A stretch of DNA of 64,000 nucleotides from Paraburkholderia dioscoreae (GCF_902459535.1 NZ_LR699554.1:2418001-2482000); one strand, 5' to 3'. Positions 1 to 9,340 are shown, numbered from the stretch's first letter. Program-made: numbers and translations. The notes: generated from the letters alone by a model not told the origin.

Positions 1-1
1 G

Positions 2-1045
2 GCGACTGGCGCCGGCCCCCAGACGGCGAGCGCGGCGCGCTTTATCGATCCGCTCGACGCGCCCGCCGAAGCCGCCGTCTCACCCGCCACCCGCCCCATG
101 ACCGCAGTGGCGAGCGCGGGTCAGCGCCTCGTCGGCGTGGGTCAGCGCGGTGTGATCGTCGTATCGGACGACCACGGGCAACACTGGCGCCAGGTCGCCA
201 GCCCCGTGCAAAGCGACCTGACGGCCATCACCTTTCCCACAGCGACCGAAGGTTGGGCCGTCGGCCACGACGGCGTAATCCTGCACACATCCAACGGCGG
301 CACGAGTTGGACCAAACAGCTCGACGGTCGCATCTCCAACGAACGCTTCGTCGCCTACTATCGCGCCGCCGTTGCGCGAGGCGATGCCAATGCGGCAGTC
401 TCGCAGACCTATCTGAAGCAGGAAGAAAACAACGCCAAGGCGGGCCCCTCGCTGCCCTACCTGGATGTCTGGTTCGACGACGCAAGCCACGGCTACGCGG
501 TCGGCTCATTCGGCTCCATCGCCGTCACGAGCGATGGCGGCAAGACCTGGCAACCGGGCCTCGAACATATCGACAACCCGGACTTTCTGAACCTGAACGC
601 CATTCGCGGCGTGGGCGGCGAGGTGTATATCGCGGGCGAGCGCGGCACGGTGTTCAAACTCGATCGCGCGAGCGGTCAATTCAAGCGGCTGCAATCGGGC
701 TACACGGGCAGCTTCTTCGGCATTGTCGGCAATGACAAGCGGCTCTTTGCGTTCGGTCTGCGCGGCACGGTCTATCAAAGCACCGATCGGGGCGCCAGTT
801 GGCAAAAGGCCGACACGGGCACCGACTCCACCTTGAACGGCGCCACCGTGCTCGGCGACGGCCGCATCGTGATTTGCGGCAGCCGCGCCATGCTGCTGGT
901 CGCCGACCCGGTCAGCGGCGTGTTCCAGCGCGTGTCGGCCGATACGCCGATGCTGTTCGCCGGCATTGCCGCGGACGGCGCGGATCGCGTGGCGCTGGGC
1001 GGGTCGAGCGGCATGAGTGTCGAAGCGATCGGCGCGCGTCGCTGA
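2..1045 (+). CDS. YCF48-like BNR-repeat beta-propeller protein (5' truncated)
   Basis: The frame is open to the left edge with no stop, so the true start lies upstream; an internal ATG is at 98. The protein carries repeated Asp-box/BNR blades such as GWAVGHDGVILHTSNGGTSW and GYAVGSFGSIAVTSDGGKTW, typical of the YCF48/Hcf136-like fold. In heterotrophs such proteins are often encoded next to an RND/MMPL exporter in clusters for hydrophobic compounds, and the next gene here is exactly that, 31 bp downstream. The role is probably an envelope partner of the transporter rather than photosystem assembly. Whether a signal peptide exists cannot be judged because the N-terminus is outside the window. 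Confidence 0.8.
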   Translation, partial: ATGAGPQTASAARFIDPLDAPAEAAVSPATRPMTAVASAGQRLVGVGQRGVIVVSDDHGQHWRQVASPVQSDLTAITFPTATEGWAVGHDGVILHTSNGGTSWTKQLDGRISNERFVAYYRAAVARGDANAAVSQTYLKQEENNAKAGPSLPYLDVWFDDASHGYAVGSFGSIAVTSDGGKTWQPGLEHIDNPDFLNLNAIRGVGGEVYIAGERGTVFKLDRASGQFKRLQSGYTGSFFGIVGNDKRLFAFGLRGTVYQSTDRGASWQKADTGTDSTLNGATVLGDGRIVICGSRAMLLVADPVSGVFQRVSADTPMLFAGIAADGADRVALGGSSGMSVEAIGARR

Positions 1046-1076
1046 GCATTGAATCGCATCACTAGAGGTGTTCAAC

Positions 1077-3584
1077 ATGCATAACCCCCACGATCCGTCG
1101 GCAGCGAAGGATCAAGCCCAACCGGCGCAGCCATTCGACCGGCGCTCGGGCGGTCCCGTCGAGCGGCTGATTTTCAATCATCGCGCGCTCATCGTGATCG
1201 TCTGTATCCTGCTGACGGCGCTGTTCGGCGCCCGCGCCACGCGGCTGGAAGTCAACGCGAACTTCCTGAACATGATTCCGCAGTCACATCCGTTCGTGCG
1301 CAACTATCTCGACAATGCCGCGTCATTGCGCGCGCTCGGCAACTCGCTGCGTATTTCGGTCGAGAACACCCACGGCTCGATCTACGACGCCGACTATCTG
1401 CGCACGCTGCAAAAAATCAACGACAAGGTGTTCCTGATGCGCGGCGTGGACCGTGCCTACATGAAGTCGTTGTGGACGCCGTCAGTGCGCTGGACCGAAA
1501 TCACCGAGGACGGTTTTCGCGGCGGACCGGTGATGCCCGAAGCCTACGACGGCTCCGCAAAAAGCCTCGGCGAATTGCGCCGCAACGTGGCGCGTGCCGG
1601 CGTCGGCGGTTCGGTGGTCGCCAACGACGAGCGTTCGAGCGTGGTGTTCGTGCCGCTGCTCGACAAGGATCCGGCTACCGGTGCGCCGCTCAATTACCGC
1701 GAGCTCTCGCACGATCTGGAAAAGCAGATCCGCTCGCTCGAAACGCCTGACGTCAAGATTCACATCGTCGGCTTCGCCAAGCTGGCGGGTGATCTGATCG
1801 ACGGGCTCGACGGCGTGCTGATCTACTTCGGCGTGTCCGCGTTGATCGCCGCGCTCGCGCTCTACGCGTACACGCGTTGTCTGCGCAGCACCGGTCTGGT
1901 CGTGCTGTGTTCAGCCGCCGCGGTGATCTGGCAACTCGGCATCGTGCAGTGGCTCGGCTTCTCGATCGATCCGTATTCGATCCTCGTGCCGTTCCTTGTC
2001 TTCGCGATCGGCGTGTCGCATGGCGCGCAGAAAATGAACGGCATTACCCGCGACGTCGCCCGCGGCGTGCATCGCTATGCAGCCGCGCGCAATACGTTCC
2101 GGCGTTTGTTCCTCGCCGGCCTGACCGCGCTCCTCGCGGACGTGGTCGGCTTCGCGGTGCTGATGATCATCGACGTGCCCGTGATTCGCAACCTCGCGCT
2201 CGCCGCCAGCATCGGCGTAGGCGTACTGATCTTCACCAACCTCGTGCTGCTGCCGGTGCTGTTGTCGTACACCGGCGTGAGCCGCTCCGCGGTGCGCCGC
2301 GCTCGCCTGAGCGCCGACCCGCACGCAAAGCGCGGCTTCGTGGTGCGCAGCTACCAGGCCTTCGACCGCTTTTCCACTCGCAGATGGGCGATTGGTGCGA
2401 TGGTCGGCGCGTTGCTGCTGTTCATCGGCGGCCTCGCGATCAGCACGCATCTGCAGGTGGGCGATCTCGACTCCGGCGCGCCCGAACTGAAAGCGAACTC
2501 GCGCTATAACCGCGACAACGCGTTCATCAACCAGCACTACAACCTCTCGAGCGACGTGTTCGCCGTGATCGTCAAGACGCCGGCCGGTGGCGTGGAGAGC
2601 TTTCCGACGCTGACCGAAATGGACCGCCTCGAAGCGAAGCTGCGCGAGACCGAAGGCGTACGCGGCACGGTATCGGCGGCCGGCGTGGTGCGCCAATACA
2701 CGGCGGGCAACTTCGAAGGCTCGCCCAAGTGGCTGACGGTGAACCGCGACCCATTCGTCTCCGGCGACGCGTTTTCCAACGTCGTGGTGGCCATGCCCGA
2801 GCTGACCAATGCCGACCGCACGGTCGCACCGCTGCTGGTGTTCCTGAGCGACCACAAGGCCGAGACGCTGACGCGCGTGGTGCGCGTGGTGAACGATTTT
2901 GCCGCCGTGCACGACACGCCCGAGCGGCACTTTCTGCTAGCCGCAGGTTCGGCTGGCATCGACGCCGCAACCAATATCGTCGTCGAACAGGCCAATCGCG
3001 AGATGCTCCTGCTGGTGTACGCGTCGGTGGCGATCCTCTGCTTCATCACGTTCCGCACGTGGCGCGCCGTGGTCGTCGCGCTGATTCCGCTGATGCTCAC
3101 CTCGGTGCTGTGCGAAGCGCTGATGGTGCTGCTCGGCATCGGCGTGAAGGTCGCCACGTTGCCGGTGATCGCACTCGGCGTGGGTATCGGCGTCGATTAC
3201 GCGCTGTATCTGCTCTCCGTGCAACTCGCGCGGCAACGCGCCGGCGCCACATTGCGCGAGGCCTACCGTGACGCGCTGATGTTCACCGGCAAGGTCGTGA
3301 TGCTGGTCGGCTTCACGCTCGCGGGGGGCGTCGTCACGTGGGTCTGGTCGCCGATCAAGTTCCAGGCCGACATGGGCATCCTGCTCACCTTCATGTTCCT
3401 GTGGAACATGGTCGGCGCGCTCGTGCTGATTCCAGCGCTTTCGTACTTCCTGCTGCGGCCGAAAGCCGAACGCCTGCGCGGCGGCTCCGGCAGCGAACCC
3501 GCCGAGGCCACGCAGAACACGGTTTCCGCGACTTCGGCCGCCCGCCTGCGCGCCGCCGCGCCAGCGGCCCGCCAGGCATCCTGA
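1077..3584 (+). CDS. RND/MMPL-family exporter, hydrophobic substrate transport
   Basis: This 835-residue inner-membrane protein has the MMPL layout. One helix near residues 36-54 is followed by a large extracytoplasmic loop, a block of helices around residues 240-400, a further helix near 440, a second loop and a C-terminal helix block. The second half keeps a GVDYALYL motif like the proton-relay GxDY of MmpL proteins; the first half has GVSHG in the equivalent place. The start is taken as ATG 1077, because GAGGTG at 1065-1070 is a well-placed ribosome binding site. A GTG at 1068 in the same frame would overlap that site. It follows the YCF48-like gene and begins the catabolic genes of this operon, so transport of a lipid-like substrate is likely. 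Confidence 0.88.
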   Translation: MHNPHDPSAAKDQAQPAQPFDRRSGGPVERLIFNHRALIVIVCILLTALFGARATRLEVNANFLNMIPQSHPFVRNYLDNAASLRALGNSLRISVENTHGSIYDADYLRTLQKINDKVFLMRGVDRAYMKSLWTPSVRWTEITEDGFRGGPVMPEAYDGSAKSLGELRRNVARAGVGGSVVANDERSSVVFVPLLDKDPATGAPLNYRELSHDLEKQIRSLETPDVKIHIVGFAKLAGDLIDGLDGVLIYFGVSALIAALALYAYTRCLRSTGLVVLCSAAAVIWQLGIVQWLGFSIDPYSILVPFLVFAIGVSHGAQKMNGITRDVARGVHRYAAARNTFRRLFLAGLTALLADVVGFAVLMIIDVPVIRNLALAASIGVGVLIFTNLVLLPVLLSYTGVSRSAVRRARLSADPHAKRGFVVRSYQAFDRFSTRRWAIGAMVGALLLFIGGLAISTHLQVGDLDSGAPELKANSRYNRDNAFINQHYNLSSDVFAVIVKTPAGGVESFPTLTEMDRLEAKLRETEGVRGTVSAAGVVRQYTAGNFEGSPKWLTVNRDPFVSGDAFSNVVVAMPELTNADRTVAPLLVFLSDHKAETLTRVVRVVNDFAAVHDTPERHFLLAAGSAGIDAATNIVVEQANREMLLLVYASVAILCFITFRTWRAVVVALIPLMLTSVLCEALMVLLGIGVKVATLPVIALGVGIGVDYALYLLSVQLARQRAGATLREAYRDALMFTGKVVMLVGFTLAGGVVTWVWSPIKFQADMGILLTFMFLWNMVGALVLIPALSYFLLRPKAERLRGGSGSEPAEATQNTVSATSAARLRAAAPAARQAS

Positions 3585-3623
3585 CACGCCGTCCATTCAA
3601 ACACTCTTTGGAGATTCGCCGAT

Positions 3624-4601
3624 ATGTTCGATCTATTGATGACCGCCGACATGATGGTTCCGGACCCGGACGGGATGACCGAACTGCTGGTCAACAAGCT
3701 GGGGATTCACAAACACCCGAACTGGCGCCAGGCGTTCGACAACCATCCGTACATCGCCCATTTTCTGCGTGTGCACAAGTCGCTGGCCGTGGCGCCGACG
3801 CGCGTCGAGCCGCAAGTGCATCTGGATCGTCCGAACCCGGGCGACCCGTCATTCCATCATTTCCTGCAGAGCCTTGAAGCGTTTCAGGGCAAGCATCGGC
3901 CGATCCTCACGCATTCGATCGTGGTGGCCGCGCATGGTCCGAAGTTCGAGCAGACTGTCGAGCGCCTGATGCGTCGCCGCCTGCCCTTCCGGATGGCGCA
4001 GCGCACGCCGGAAATGCCCTTCGACCGTTTGTGGGTCGGCGTGACGCCTGAGCGGCCCGAATACGAACCTTCCGTGGACGGCGGCCTGTGCATCGAGATC
4101 ATGCCGATGGAGCCGCTGCAACTGCCGCCGGAAACCTTCGCGACGCCCGCGCCGCAACCACGCGATCTGCAGCCGGGCCAACTGGTGCGCGTGAGCGCAC
4201 GCGGCTTTCTCGTGCGCGATCTCGACGACACCCTGCGCCGTTGCTCGGCGAATCTCGACTGGGAGCCAGCCGGCGCGGTGGAGACGCTGGTCGGCGAAGG
4301 CTACCGGCGCGCGCGCATGGGCTTCACGCTGCCCAACAGCGCCTCGCTCGACGTGCTCGAGGCGACCCGCTGGGACGGCGAGGCCGGCCGCTATCTGAAC
4401 AGCTGGGGCCCGGGCCCCTACTTCGTGCGCATCGCCGTGAACGGCCTGCAAGTGAAGGCGGAAGAACTGAAGGCGCGCGGCATCGGCTTCGACTGGATCG
4501 AATCGTCGGAAGCCGTCGGCGGCCGATCGCTGATCCGCATCCACCCCGCCGAGCTGGACGGCCAGCTATTCGAGTTCGAAGAATTTCAGGCACCCCGCTA
4601 A
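3624..4601 (+). CDS. VOC/glyoxalase-fold family protein
   Basis: A 325-residue protein with two vicinal-oxygen-chelate-like halves (about residues 1-150 and 190-325). The C-terminal half ends in the strand GQLFEFEEF, where VOC enzymes usually place a metal-binding Glu. GGAGA at 3610-3614 precedes ATG 3624. Sequence features fit the broad VOC superfamily (isomerases, epimerases, extradiol-type oxygenases), but no specific reaction can be assigned. It lies in the same + operon as the exporter, an enoyl-CoA hydratase and an SDR, which suggests a catabolic step on a CoA ester or ring-cleavage product. Confidence 0.6.
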   Translation: MFDLLMTADMMVPDPDGMTELLVNKLGIHKHPNWRQAFDNHPYIAHFLRVHKSLAVAPTRVEPQVHLDRPNPGDPSFHHFLQSLEAFQGKHRPILTHSIVVAAHGPKFEQTVERLMRRRLPFRMAQRTPEMPFDRLWVGVTPERPEYEPSVDGGLCIEIMPMEPLQLPPETFATPAPQPRDLQPGQLVRVSARGFLVRDLDDTLRRCSANLDWEPAGAVETLVGEGYRRARMGFTLPNSASLDVLEATRWDGEAGRYLNSWGPGPYFVRIAVNGLQVKAEELKARGIGFDWIESSEAVGGRSLIRIHPAELDGQLFEFEEFQAPR

Positions 4602-4631
4602 ATGCTGACTACCGACAAGGGGACTCCAACC

Positions 4632-5429
4632 ATGAATGGGCTGACGATCAACCCCACTGTACGCATCGAGCGCAGCGGCAAGACCGCATGGATCGTGCTG
4701 AACCGGCCCGAACAGATCAATGCGATCAACGACGAGATTCGTCGTGGCGTGCCGCAGGCGCTGCAACTCCTCGACACCGATTCCGACGTTCACGTGATCG
4801 TGCTGCGCGGCGAAGGCCCGCGCGGCTTCTGCGCGGGCGCGGACATCAAGGAAAAGCGCGGGCCCGAATCGTCGCTGCAAGTGCGGCGGCGGATGGAACG
4901 CTCGCGCTGGATCGAAGCACTCGATCAGGTGCAAAAGCCGGTGCTCGCGGCGTTGCATGGCTTCTGCATGGGCGGCGGGTTGGAGATCGCGCTCGCTTGC
5001 GATATCCGCTTCGCGTCGCCCGATACCGTGCTCGCGCTGCCGGAGACCGGCCTCGGCCTGATTCCGGGCGGCGGAGGCACGCAGCGCCTCGCGCGAGTGG
5101 TCGGCCACGGCCGCGCGCTCGACGTGCTCCTGACCGGCGACCGCATGAGCGCCCAGCAGGCGAAGGAAATTGGCCTCGTCACGCGCATTTCAACGACGCC
5201 CGAGAGTCTGATCGTCGAAGTGCAGACGCTGGCCGACCGGCTCGCCGCGAAATCGCCGGCGGCGACGATCTACGTCAAGCAGGCCGCGCGCGCCGCGCTC
5301 GAACTCGATCTGCGCCGCGGGCTGGATCGCGAGCTCGATCTGTTCGCGCTGCTCGCGCCGAGCGACGACGTGAAGGAAGCGGCGCAGGCCTTCAAGGAAA
5401 AGCGCACCCCTGTTTTCACTGGAGACTGA
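4632..5429 (+). CDS. enoyl-CoA hydratase/isomerase (crotonase) family
   Basis: A 265-residue crotonase. CAGADIKE forms the first half of the oxyanion hole and GGGLEIALACD the second. Glutamates matching both catalytic Glu of crotonase are present, one in GGGLE and one in PETGLGLIPGGGGTQ, so a true hydratase reaction on a 2-enoyl-CoA is plausible. ATG 4632 is preferred over an in-frame ATG at 4602 that overlaps the previous stop, because AAGGGGA at 4617-4623 is correctly spaced for 4632. It is co-transcribed with the SDR 4 bp downstream, giving a hydratase/dehydrogenase pair for beta-oxidation-type steps. Confidence 0.88.
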   Translation: MNGLTINPTVRIERSGKTAWIVLNRPEQINAINDEIRRGVPQALQLLDTDSDVHVIVLRGEGPRGFCAGADIKEKRGPESSLQVRRRMERSRWIEALDQVQKPVLAALHGFCMGGGLEIALACDIRFASPDTVLALPETGLGLIPGGGGTQRLARVVGHGRALDVLLTGDRMSAQQAKEIGLVTRISTTPESLIVEVQTLADRLAAKSPAATIYVKQAARAALELDLRRGLDRELDLFALLAPSDDVKEAAQAFKEKRTPVFTGD

Positions 5430-5433
5430 GCAG

Positions 5434-6291
5434 ATGACTAGCGGTATTGAAGGCAACGGCGGTACGCAGGCGACGGGCAAGCTCGAAGGCAAAGTGGCTA
5501 TCGTCACGGGCGCGGGCAGCGGACTCGGCGCGGCCTGCGCGCGCGGTCTCGCGGCGCAAGGCGCGTGCGTGGCGGTGGTGGATATCAATGGCGACGCGGC
5601 GGTGGCGGTGGCCGCGTCAATCGGGGATCGGGCGATCGGGCTGCGTACCGATGTCTCCTCCGAGGCCGATGTCAAGGCGATGATCGCGGCGGTGCTGGAG
5701 CGCTTTGGCCGCATCGACATCCTGCACAACAATGCGGCCGTGCTCGACGCCGCGCAGCGCAGCGGCGACCGCGACGTGTGCAACGTCGATGTCGAAGCCT
5801 GGGATCGCGCCATGGCGGTGAATCTGCGCGGGCCGATGCTGTGTTCGAAGCACGCGATTCCCGCCATGCTGAAGGTAGGCGGCGGTTCGGTCATTCATGC
5901 GTCGTCTGGCTTCGGCGCGCAGGGCGACTTCACCTTGAGCGCGTATGCGGCATCGAAGGCCGGCTTGACGATCCTGAGCAAGTCGATTGCCGCGCAGTAC
6001 GGCAAGCAAGGCATCCGCTCGAACACGATCCAGATCGGTCTCGTGGTCGCGGAGAACGGTGGCGCGCATCCGCTGCCCGACGACATCAAGGCGGTGATTC
6101 TCGACGGCCACCTCACGCCCTATCTCGGCGAGCCGAAGCATATCGCGGACGTGGTGTGCTTTCTTGCTTCGGACGAAGCCGCGTTCATCACCGGCGCGAC
6201 CCTGCCCGTCGATGGCGGCTTCACGAGCCATGCGCCGACGCTTGCGCCTATGCGTGCGCTGTTTGCCGCGCGCGGTAGAGAAGCATATTGA
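5434..6291 (+). CDS. SDR family NAD(P)-dependent oxidoreductase
   Basis: A classical short-chain dehydrogenase of 285 residues. The cofactor motif TGAGSGLG is near residue 25, an NNA motif follows the central strand, and the catalytic pair is in YAASK. The end has the usual DGGF motif. GGAGA at 5421-5425 is the ribosome binding site. It overlaps the start region of the following hydrolase gene. The substrate is likely a hydroxy intermediate produced by the upstream hydratase, but specificity cannot be read from the sequence. Confidence 0.88.
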   Translation: MTSGIEGNGGTQATGKLEGKVAIVTGAGSGLGAACARGLAAQGACVAVVDINGDAAVAVAASIGDRAIGLRTDVSSEADVKAMIAAVLERFGRIDILHNNAAVLDAAQRSGDRDVCNVDVEAWDRAMAVNLRGPMLCSKHAIPAMLKVGGGSVIHASSGFGAQGDFTLSAYAASKAGLTILSKSIAAQYGKQGIRSNTIQIGLVVAENGGAHPLPDDIKAVILDGHLTPYLGEPKHIADVVCFLASDEAAFITGATLPVDGGFTSHAPTLAPMRALFAARGREAY

Positions 6292-6335
6292 GCGCGCTGC
6301 CGTCGTCTCAGGCGCGCTCGGGCGTCGATGCTTCA

Positions 6336-7079
6336 ATGGCGACGCTGCAGACCGCCGACAAGCCGACCATCGTGCTGGTGCATGGTGGGCAGCACAGCGG
6401 CGCGTGCTGGCAGCCCACCGTCGATGCATTGCGGGCGCTCGATCCTTCAGCGCAGGTACTCGCCGTCGACCTGCCCGGCCACGGTAACGAACCGGGCGAC
6501 CTCGCGACGCTGACCATCGCGCAATGCGTCGAGAGCGTGACCTCGCAGATTCTGTCGACGCGGCCAAGTCGCGTGATGCTGGTCGGCCATTCGATGGCGG
6601 GCATCACGTTGCCCGGTGTGGCGGCTCGGCTCGGCTCCGCGCTCGTGCAACGGGTGGTTTTCATCGCCTGCTGCATTCCGCCGGACGGCAAGACGGTGCT
6701 CGATACTTTGCATGCGCCGATGAACATAATCGCCTCGCGAGCCGCACGGCGCACGGCCGTCAGCGCGCCCTTACCCGCGTTCATCGCGCGCTTCGTATTT
6801 GCCAACGGCATGACGCGGGAACAGAAGCTACGCGTCGTGGCCGGTCTGTGCGCCGAAAGCACACGGGTGACGACCGAACCCGTCGATCGTTCCGCGTTCC
6901 CGCGTGTGCCGACGAGCTGGGTGCTGACACAACGCGACCGCGCGTTACGGCCGAAAGTGCAGCGCGAGTTCATCGGCAATCTGGGCGGCGTGGATGAAGT
7001 GATCGAGCTCGATACCTGCCACAACGCAATGATCAGCGAACCGGTGAAGCTGGCGGAGATTCTGTTGAGCCGGTGTTGA
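6336..7079 (+). CDS. alpha/beta hydrolase (esterase/MhpC-like fold)
   Basis: A 247-residue alpha/beta hydrolase resembling the plant salicylate-esterase/pyrethroid-hydrolase type. It begins with the oxyanion strand IVLVHGGQHSGACW, has the nucleophile elbow GHSMAG and a late catalytic His in DTCHNAM. An in-frame TTG at 6288 overlaps the preceding TGA and could give a coupled start; ATG 6336 is chosen because the fold begins just after it. It is the last gene of the first + operon and probably hydrolyses an ester, lactone or C-C bond in the pathway. Confidence 0.78.
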   Translation: MATLQTADKPTIVLVHGGQHSGACWQPTVDALRALDPSAQVLAVDLPGHGNEPGDLATLTIAQCVESVTSQILSTRPSRVMLVGHSMAGITLPGVAARLGSALVQRVVFIACCIPPDGKTVLDTLHAPMNIIASRAARRTAVSAPLPAFIARFVFANGMTREQKLRVVAGLCAESTRVTTEPVDRSAFPRVPTSWVLTQRDRALRPKVQREFIGNLGGVDEVIELDTCHNAMISEPVKLAEILLSRC

Positions 7080-7100
7080 CTGTAAAGTTGGGCGCACAGC

Positions 7101-7116
7101 GCGTAGCTCTCTACGC
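7101..7116. terminator. weak hairpin between convergent genes
   Basis: GCGTAG at 7101-7106 pairs with CTACGC at 7111-7116 around a CTCT loop. It sits between convergent gene ends (7079 and 7149). There is no T-tract on either side, so termination is only a possibility. Confidence 0.3.
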
Positions 7117-7148
7117 ATGGTCAGAGGCTGGGTGCGAACAAGGCCACC

Positions 7149-7610
7149 TCACGCTTGCTCAGTGCCGCAGCTTGCCAACGCCTGTGCCAGATTCGCCCTT
7201 ATGCGATGCAACAAGCCGATCAGCATCTGACGTTCGTGAGCGTCGAAGCCGGTTAAAGCTTCGTCGGCAACCCGATCGCCGACGTCCAGCACCTGGGCGA
7301 GCGCTGCGCGCGCCTTGCGGGTCGCTTGCACACAGTAAGCCCGGCGGTCGTTCGCATCCGCGGCCCGCACCACCCAGCCGCCTTCGGTCATCCTGTCCAG
7401 TAGCCGCGTCAACGAAATCGGCGAGATCTCCAGCGTTTCGGCAAGCCTCGCCTGATTCGTTTCGCCGTACCACGACAGGTAAGCGAGCACGCGGCTCTGC
7501 GCGCGCGTCAAGCCGAGGCGAGCCTTGGCCCGCTCATCGAAAAGCCGGCCGCACAAACGACCCGCGTCGGTGATCAGAAAGCCCAGGCGATTGTCATGGC
7601 CGTTTTCCAT
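7149..7610 (-). CDS. MarR-family transcriptional regulator
   Basis: A 153-residue winged-helix regulator. The recognition region ETNQARLAETLEISPISLTR is followed by the wing GGWVVRAADANDRRAYCV, whose DxRR signature is diagnostic of MarR proteins. The start at 7610 (MENGHDNR) fits family length better than an upstream in-frame codon at 7670. It is divergent from the DHA2 transporter gene at 7726, the usual arrangement of a ligand-sensing repressor with its efflux pump. A palindrome in the 115-bp gap is a good candidate operator. Confidence 0.88.
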   Translation of the reverse strand: MENGHDNRLGFLITDAGRLCGRLFDERAKARLGLTRAQSRVLAYLSWYGETNQARLAETLEISPISLTRLLDRMTEGGWVVRAADANDRRAYCVQATRKARAALAQVLDVGDRVADEALTGFDAHERQMLIGLLHRIRANLAQALASCGTEQA

Positions 7611-7664
7611 GCCGGCAATTATACGAACCCATTCGGACAAATGTGAACATGACGGCGATATCTG

Positions 7665-7694
7665 TATCAATTACAATAAGCACGCTTATCAATT
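7665..7694. promoter_or_regulatory. putative MarR operator
   Basis: ATAAGC (7676-7681) and GCTTAT (7684-7689) form a perfect inverted repeat with a 2-bp centre. It is flanked by a direct repeat TATCAATT at 7665-7672 and 7687-7694. It lies between divergent marR-like and transporter genes, so autoregulation and pump control by the MarR protein is inferred. Confidence 0.55.
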
Positions 7695-7725
7695 TTGTGC
7701 GCGACGCGACTGAGACCTCTACGTT

Positions 7726-9279
7726 ATGGCAGGACATTCCACGGCAGCCGCCCAGCCGCTGCAACCCGGCGCCGGGCTCAACCGGCCGCTCATCACCGTG
7801 TCGATCATGCTGGCCACGCTGATGCAATCGCTCGACAGCACGATCGCCAACGTGGCGCTGCCACACATGCAGGGCGCGCTATCCGCATCGCAGGACGAGA
7901 TCACGTGGGTACTGACCTCGTATATCGTTTCCGCGGCAATCGCCACACCGCTCACCGGATGGCTTGCAACCCGCTTCGGCGTCAAGCATCTGCTGGCCGC
8001 GTCGATTACGGGTTTCACGATCGCCTCGGGGTTGTGTGGACTCGCGGATTCGTTGCCGCAAATCATCATTGCGCGATTGCTGCAAGGGATCTTCGGGGCG
8101 TCGCTGGTGCCGCTGTCGCAGTCCATCCTGCTCGATATCAATCCACGCGAAAAGCAGGGTCAGGCGATGGCCGTGTGGGGCATGGGTGTGATGGTGGGGC
8201 CGATTCTCGGACCTACGCTCGGTGGCTGGTTGACCGAAAGCTACAACTGGCGTTGGGTGTTCTTCATCAATTTGCCGGTGGGCGCCTTCGCGCTGTTCGG
8301 TACCCTTGCCTATCTGCCAGAGAACCGCCGCAAGCTCGGCGAGCGTTTCGATTTCTTCGGCTTTGCCACACTCAGCCTGGCCGTCGGCGCATTGCAGGCG
8401 TTACTCGATCGCGGCGAGCAGCTTGACTGGTTCAGTTCGATGGAAATTCGTATTGAAGCGTTACTTGCCGTTATCAGCTTCGCCTTCTTCATTGCCCATA
8501 CGGCGACCGCTGGACCGCGCTCCTTCTTCCGCTATCAATTATTGAAAGACCGCAATTTCGTCACCGGCGTGTTCTTCATCTTCGTGGTGGGCGCGGTGAT
8601 GTACGCCACGCGCGCGCTGTTGCCGCCGATGCTGCAATCGCTGATGAACTACGACGCCGCCACCGCTGGCCTCGTCAGTGCGCCGAGCGGCGTCGGCACG
8701 ATGGTCGCCATGATGGTGGTCGGCCGGCTGATCGGCCGTTTCGACGTGCGCGTGCTGCTCGTTACCGGCTTTCTGATCTCGGCATTCGCGCTCTGGCAAA
8801 TGACGCACTACACGCTGGTGCTGTCGCAATCGGACATTGTCTGGCCGGGGGTCGTACAAGGCTTCGGTCTCGGCCTTGTGTTCGTGCCGCTCAGTTCCGT
8901 CACCTTCTCCACGCTATCCGGCGATTTGCGCAGCGACGGCACCGCCATCTACAGCCTCATGCGCAATATCGGCAGCAGTATCGGGATTTCGGTGGTGCAA
9001 ACCTTCATTACGCGTAATACCCAGGTGGCGCATGCATCGCTGGCCACGCATGTGTCCGTGTACGACCCCGTGGTGCGGAGCCAGGTCGATCTGCATTCAT
9101 CAGGCGCCATTGCGCTACTGGACATGCAGATTACCCAGCAAGCCTCGATGATCGCGTATATCGATGACTTCAAGCTGATGTTCATTGCCACCTTGCTGGT
9201 GATTCCCCTTCTAGCCATCATCCGCCCCGCCCGTCATTCGAGCGCCACGCCCGCCGACGCTCATGTCGCGATGGACTAG
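7726..9279 (+). CDS. DHA2-family MFS transporter (EmrB/QacA type)
   Basis: A 517-residue drug:H+ antiporter family protein. The first helix carries LDSTIANVALPHMQ, the DHA2 hallmark. GWLATRFGVKHLL is motif A between helices 2 and 3, and GPTLGGWLTE is motif C. Length matches the 14-helix EmrB group. No EmrA-type adaptor or outer-membrane channel is adjacent, so it may work alone or with a partner elsewhere. Control by the divergent MarR protein is likely. In this island it may export a toxic substrate or intermediate. Confidence 0.9.
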   Translation: MAGHSTAAAQPLQPGAGLNRPLITVSIMLATLMQSLDSTIANVALPHMQGALSASQDEITWVLTSYIVSAAIATPLTGWLATRFGVKHLLAASITGFTIASGLCGLADSLPQIIIARLLQGIFGASLVPLSQSILLDINPREKQGQAMAVWGMGVMVGPILGPTLGGWLTESYNWRWVFFINLPVGAFALFGTLAYLPENRRKLGERFDFFGFATLSLAVGALQALLDRGEQLDWFSSMEIRIEALLAVISFAFFIAHTATAGPRSFFRYQLLKDRNFVTGVFFIFVVGAVMYATRALLPPMLQSLMNYDAATAGLVSAPSGVGTMVAMMVVGRLIGRFDVRVLLVTGFLISAFALWQMTHYTLVLSQSDIVWPGVVQGFGLGLVFVPLSSVTFSTLSGDLRSDGTAIYSLMRNIGSSIGISVVQTFITRNTQVAHASLATHVSVYDPVVRSQVDLHSSGAIALLDMQITQQASMIAYIDDFKLMFIATLLVIPLLAIIRPARHSSATPADAHVAMD

Positions 9280-9315
9280 CTGGTCGTGTGGACAGTTTGG
9301 CGCGGAAGGTTTATC

Positions 9316-9340
9316 TGTACATTTATCAAATTTCTGTTTA
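9316..9340. promoter_or_regulatory. recurrent 25-bp element, copy 1
   Basis: TGTACA-N13-TGTTTA in an AT-rich gap, ending 63 bp upstream of the SDR start at 9404. It is one of nine elements with the same spacing in this window (consensus TGAACA-N13-TGTTCA). Confidence 0.55.

Noticed and set aside
506..1078. Long open frames on the opposite strand of many genes, e.g. antisense to the YCF48-like gene
   Set aside because: High GC keeps antisense frames open. They lack ribosome binding sites and recognisable families, so they are shadows of real genes.
7644..7668. TGAACA-N13-TGTATC near the MarR gene
   Set aside because: The right arm matches only in TGT and the spacer lacks the AT pattern. It overlaps the MarR operator region, so chance is the simpler explanation.
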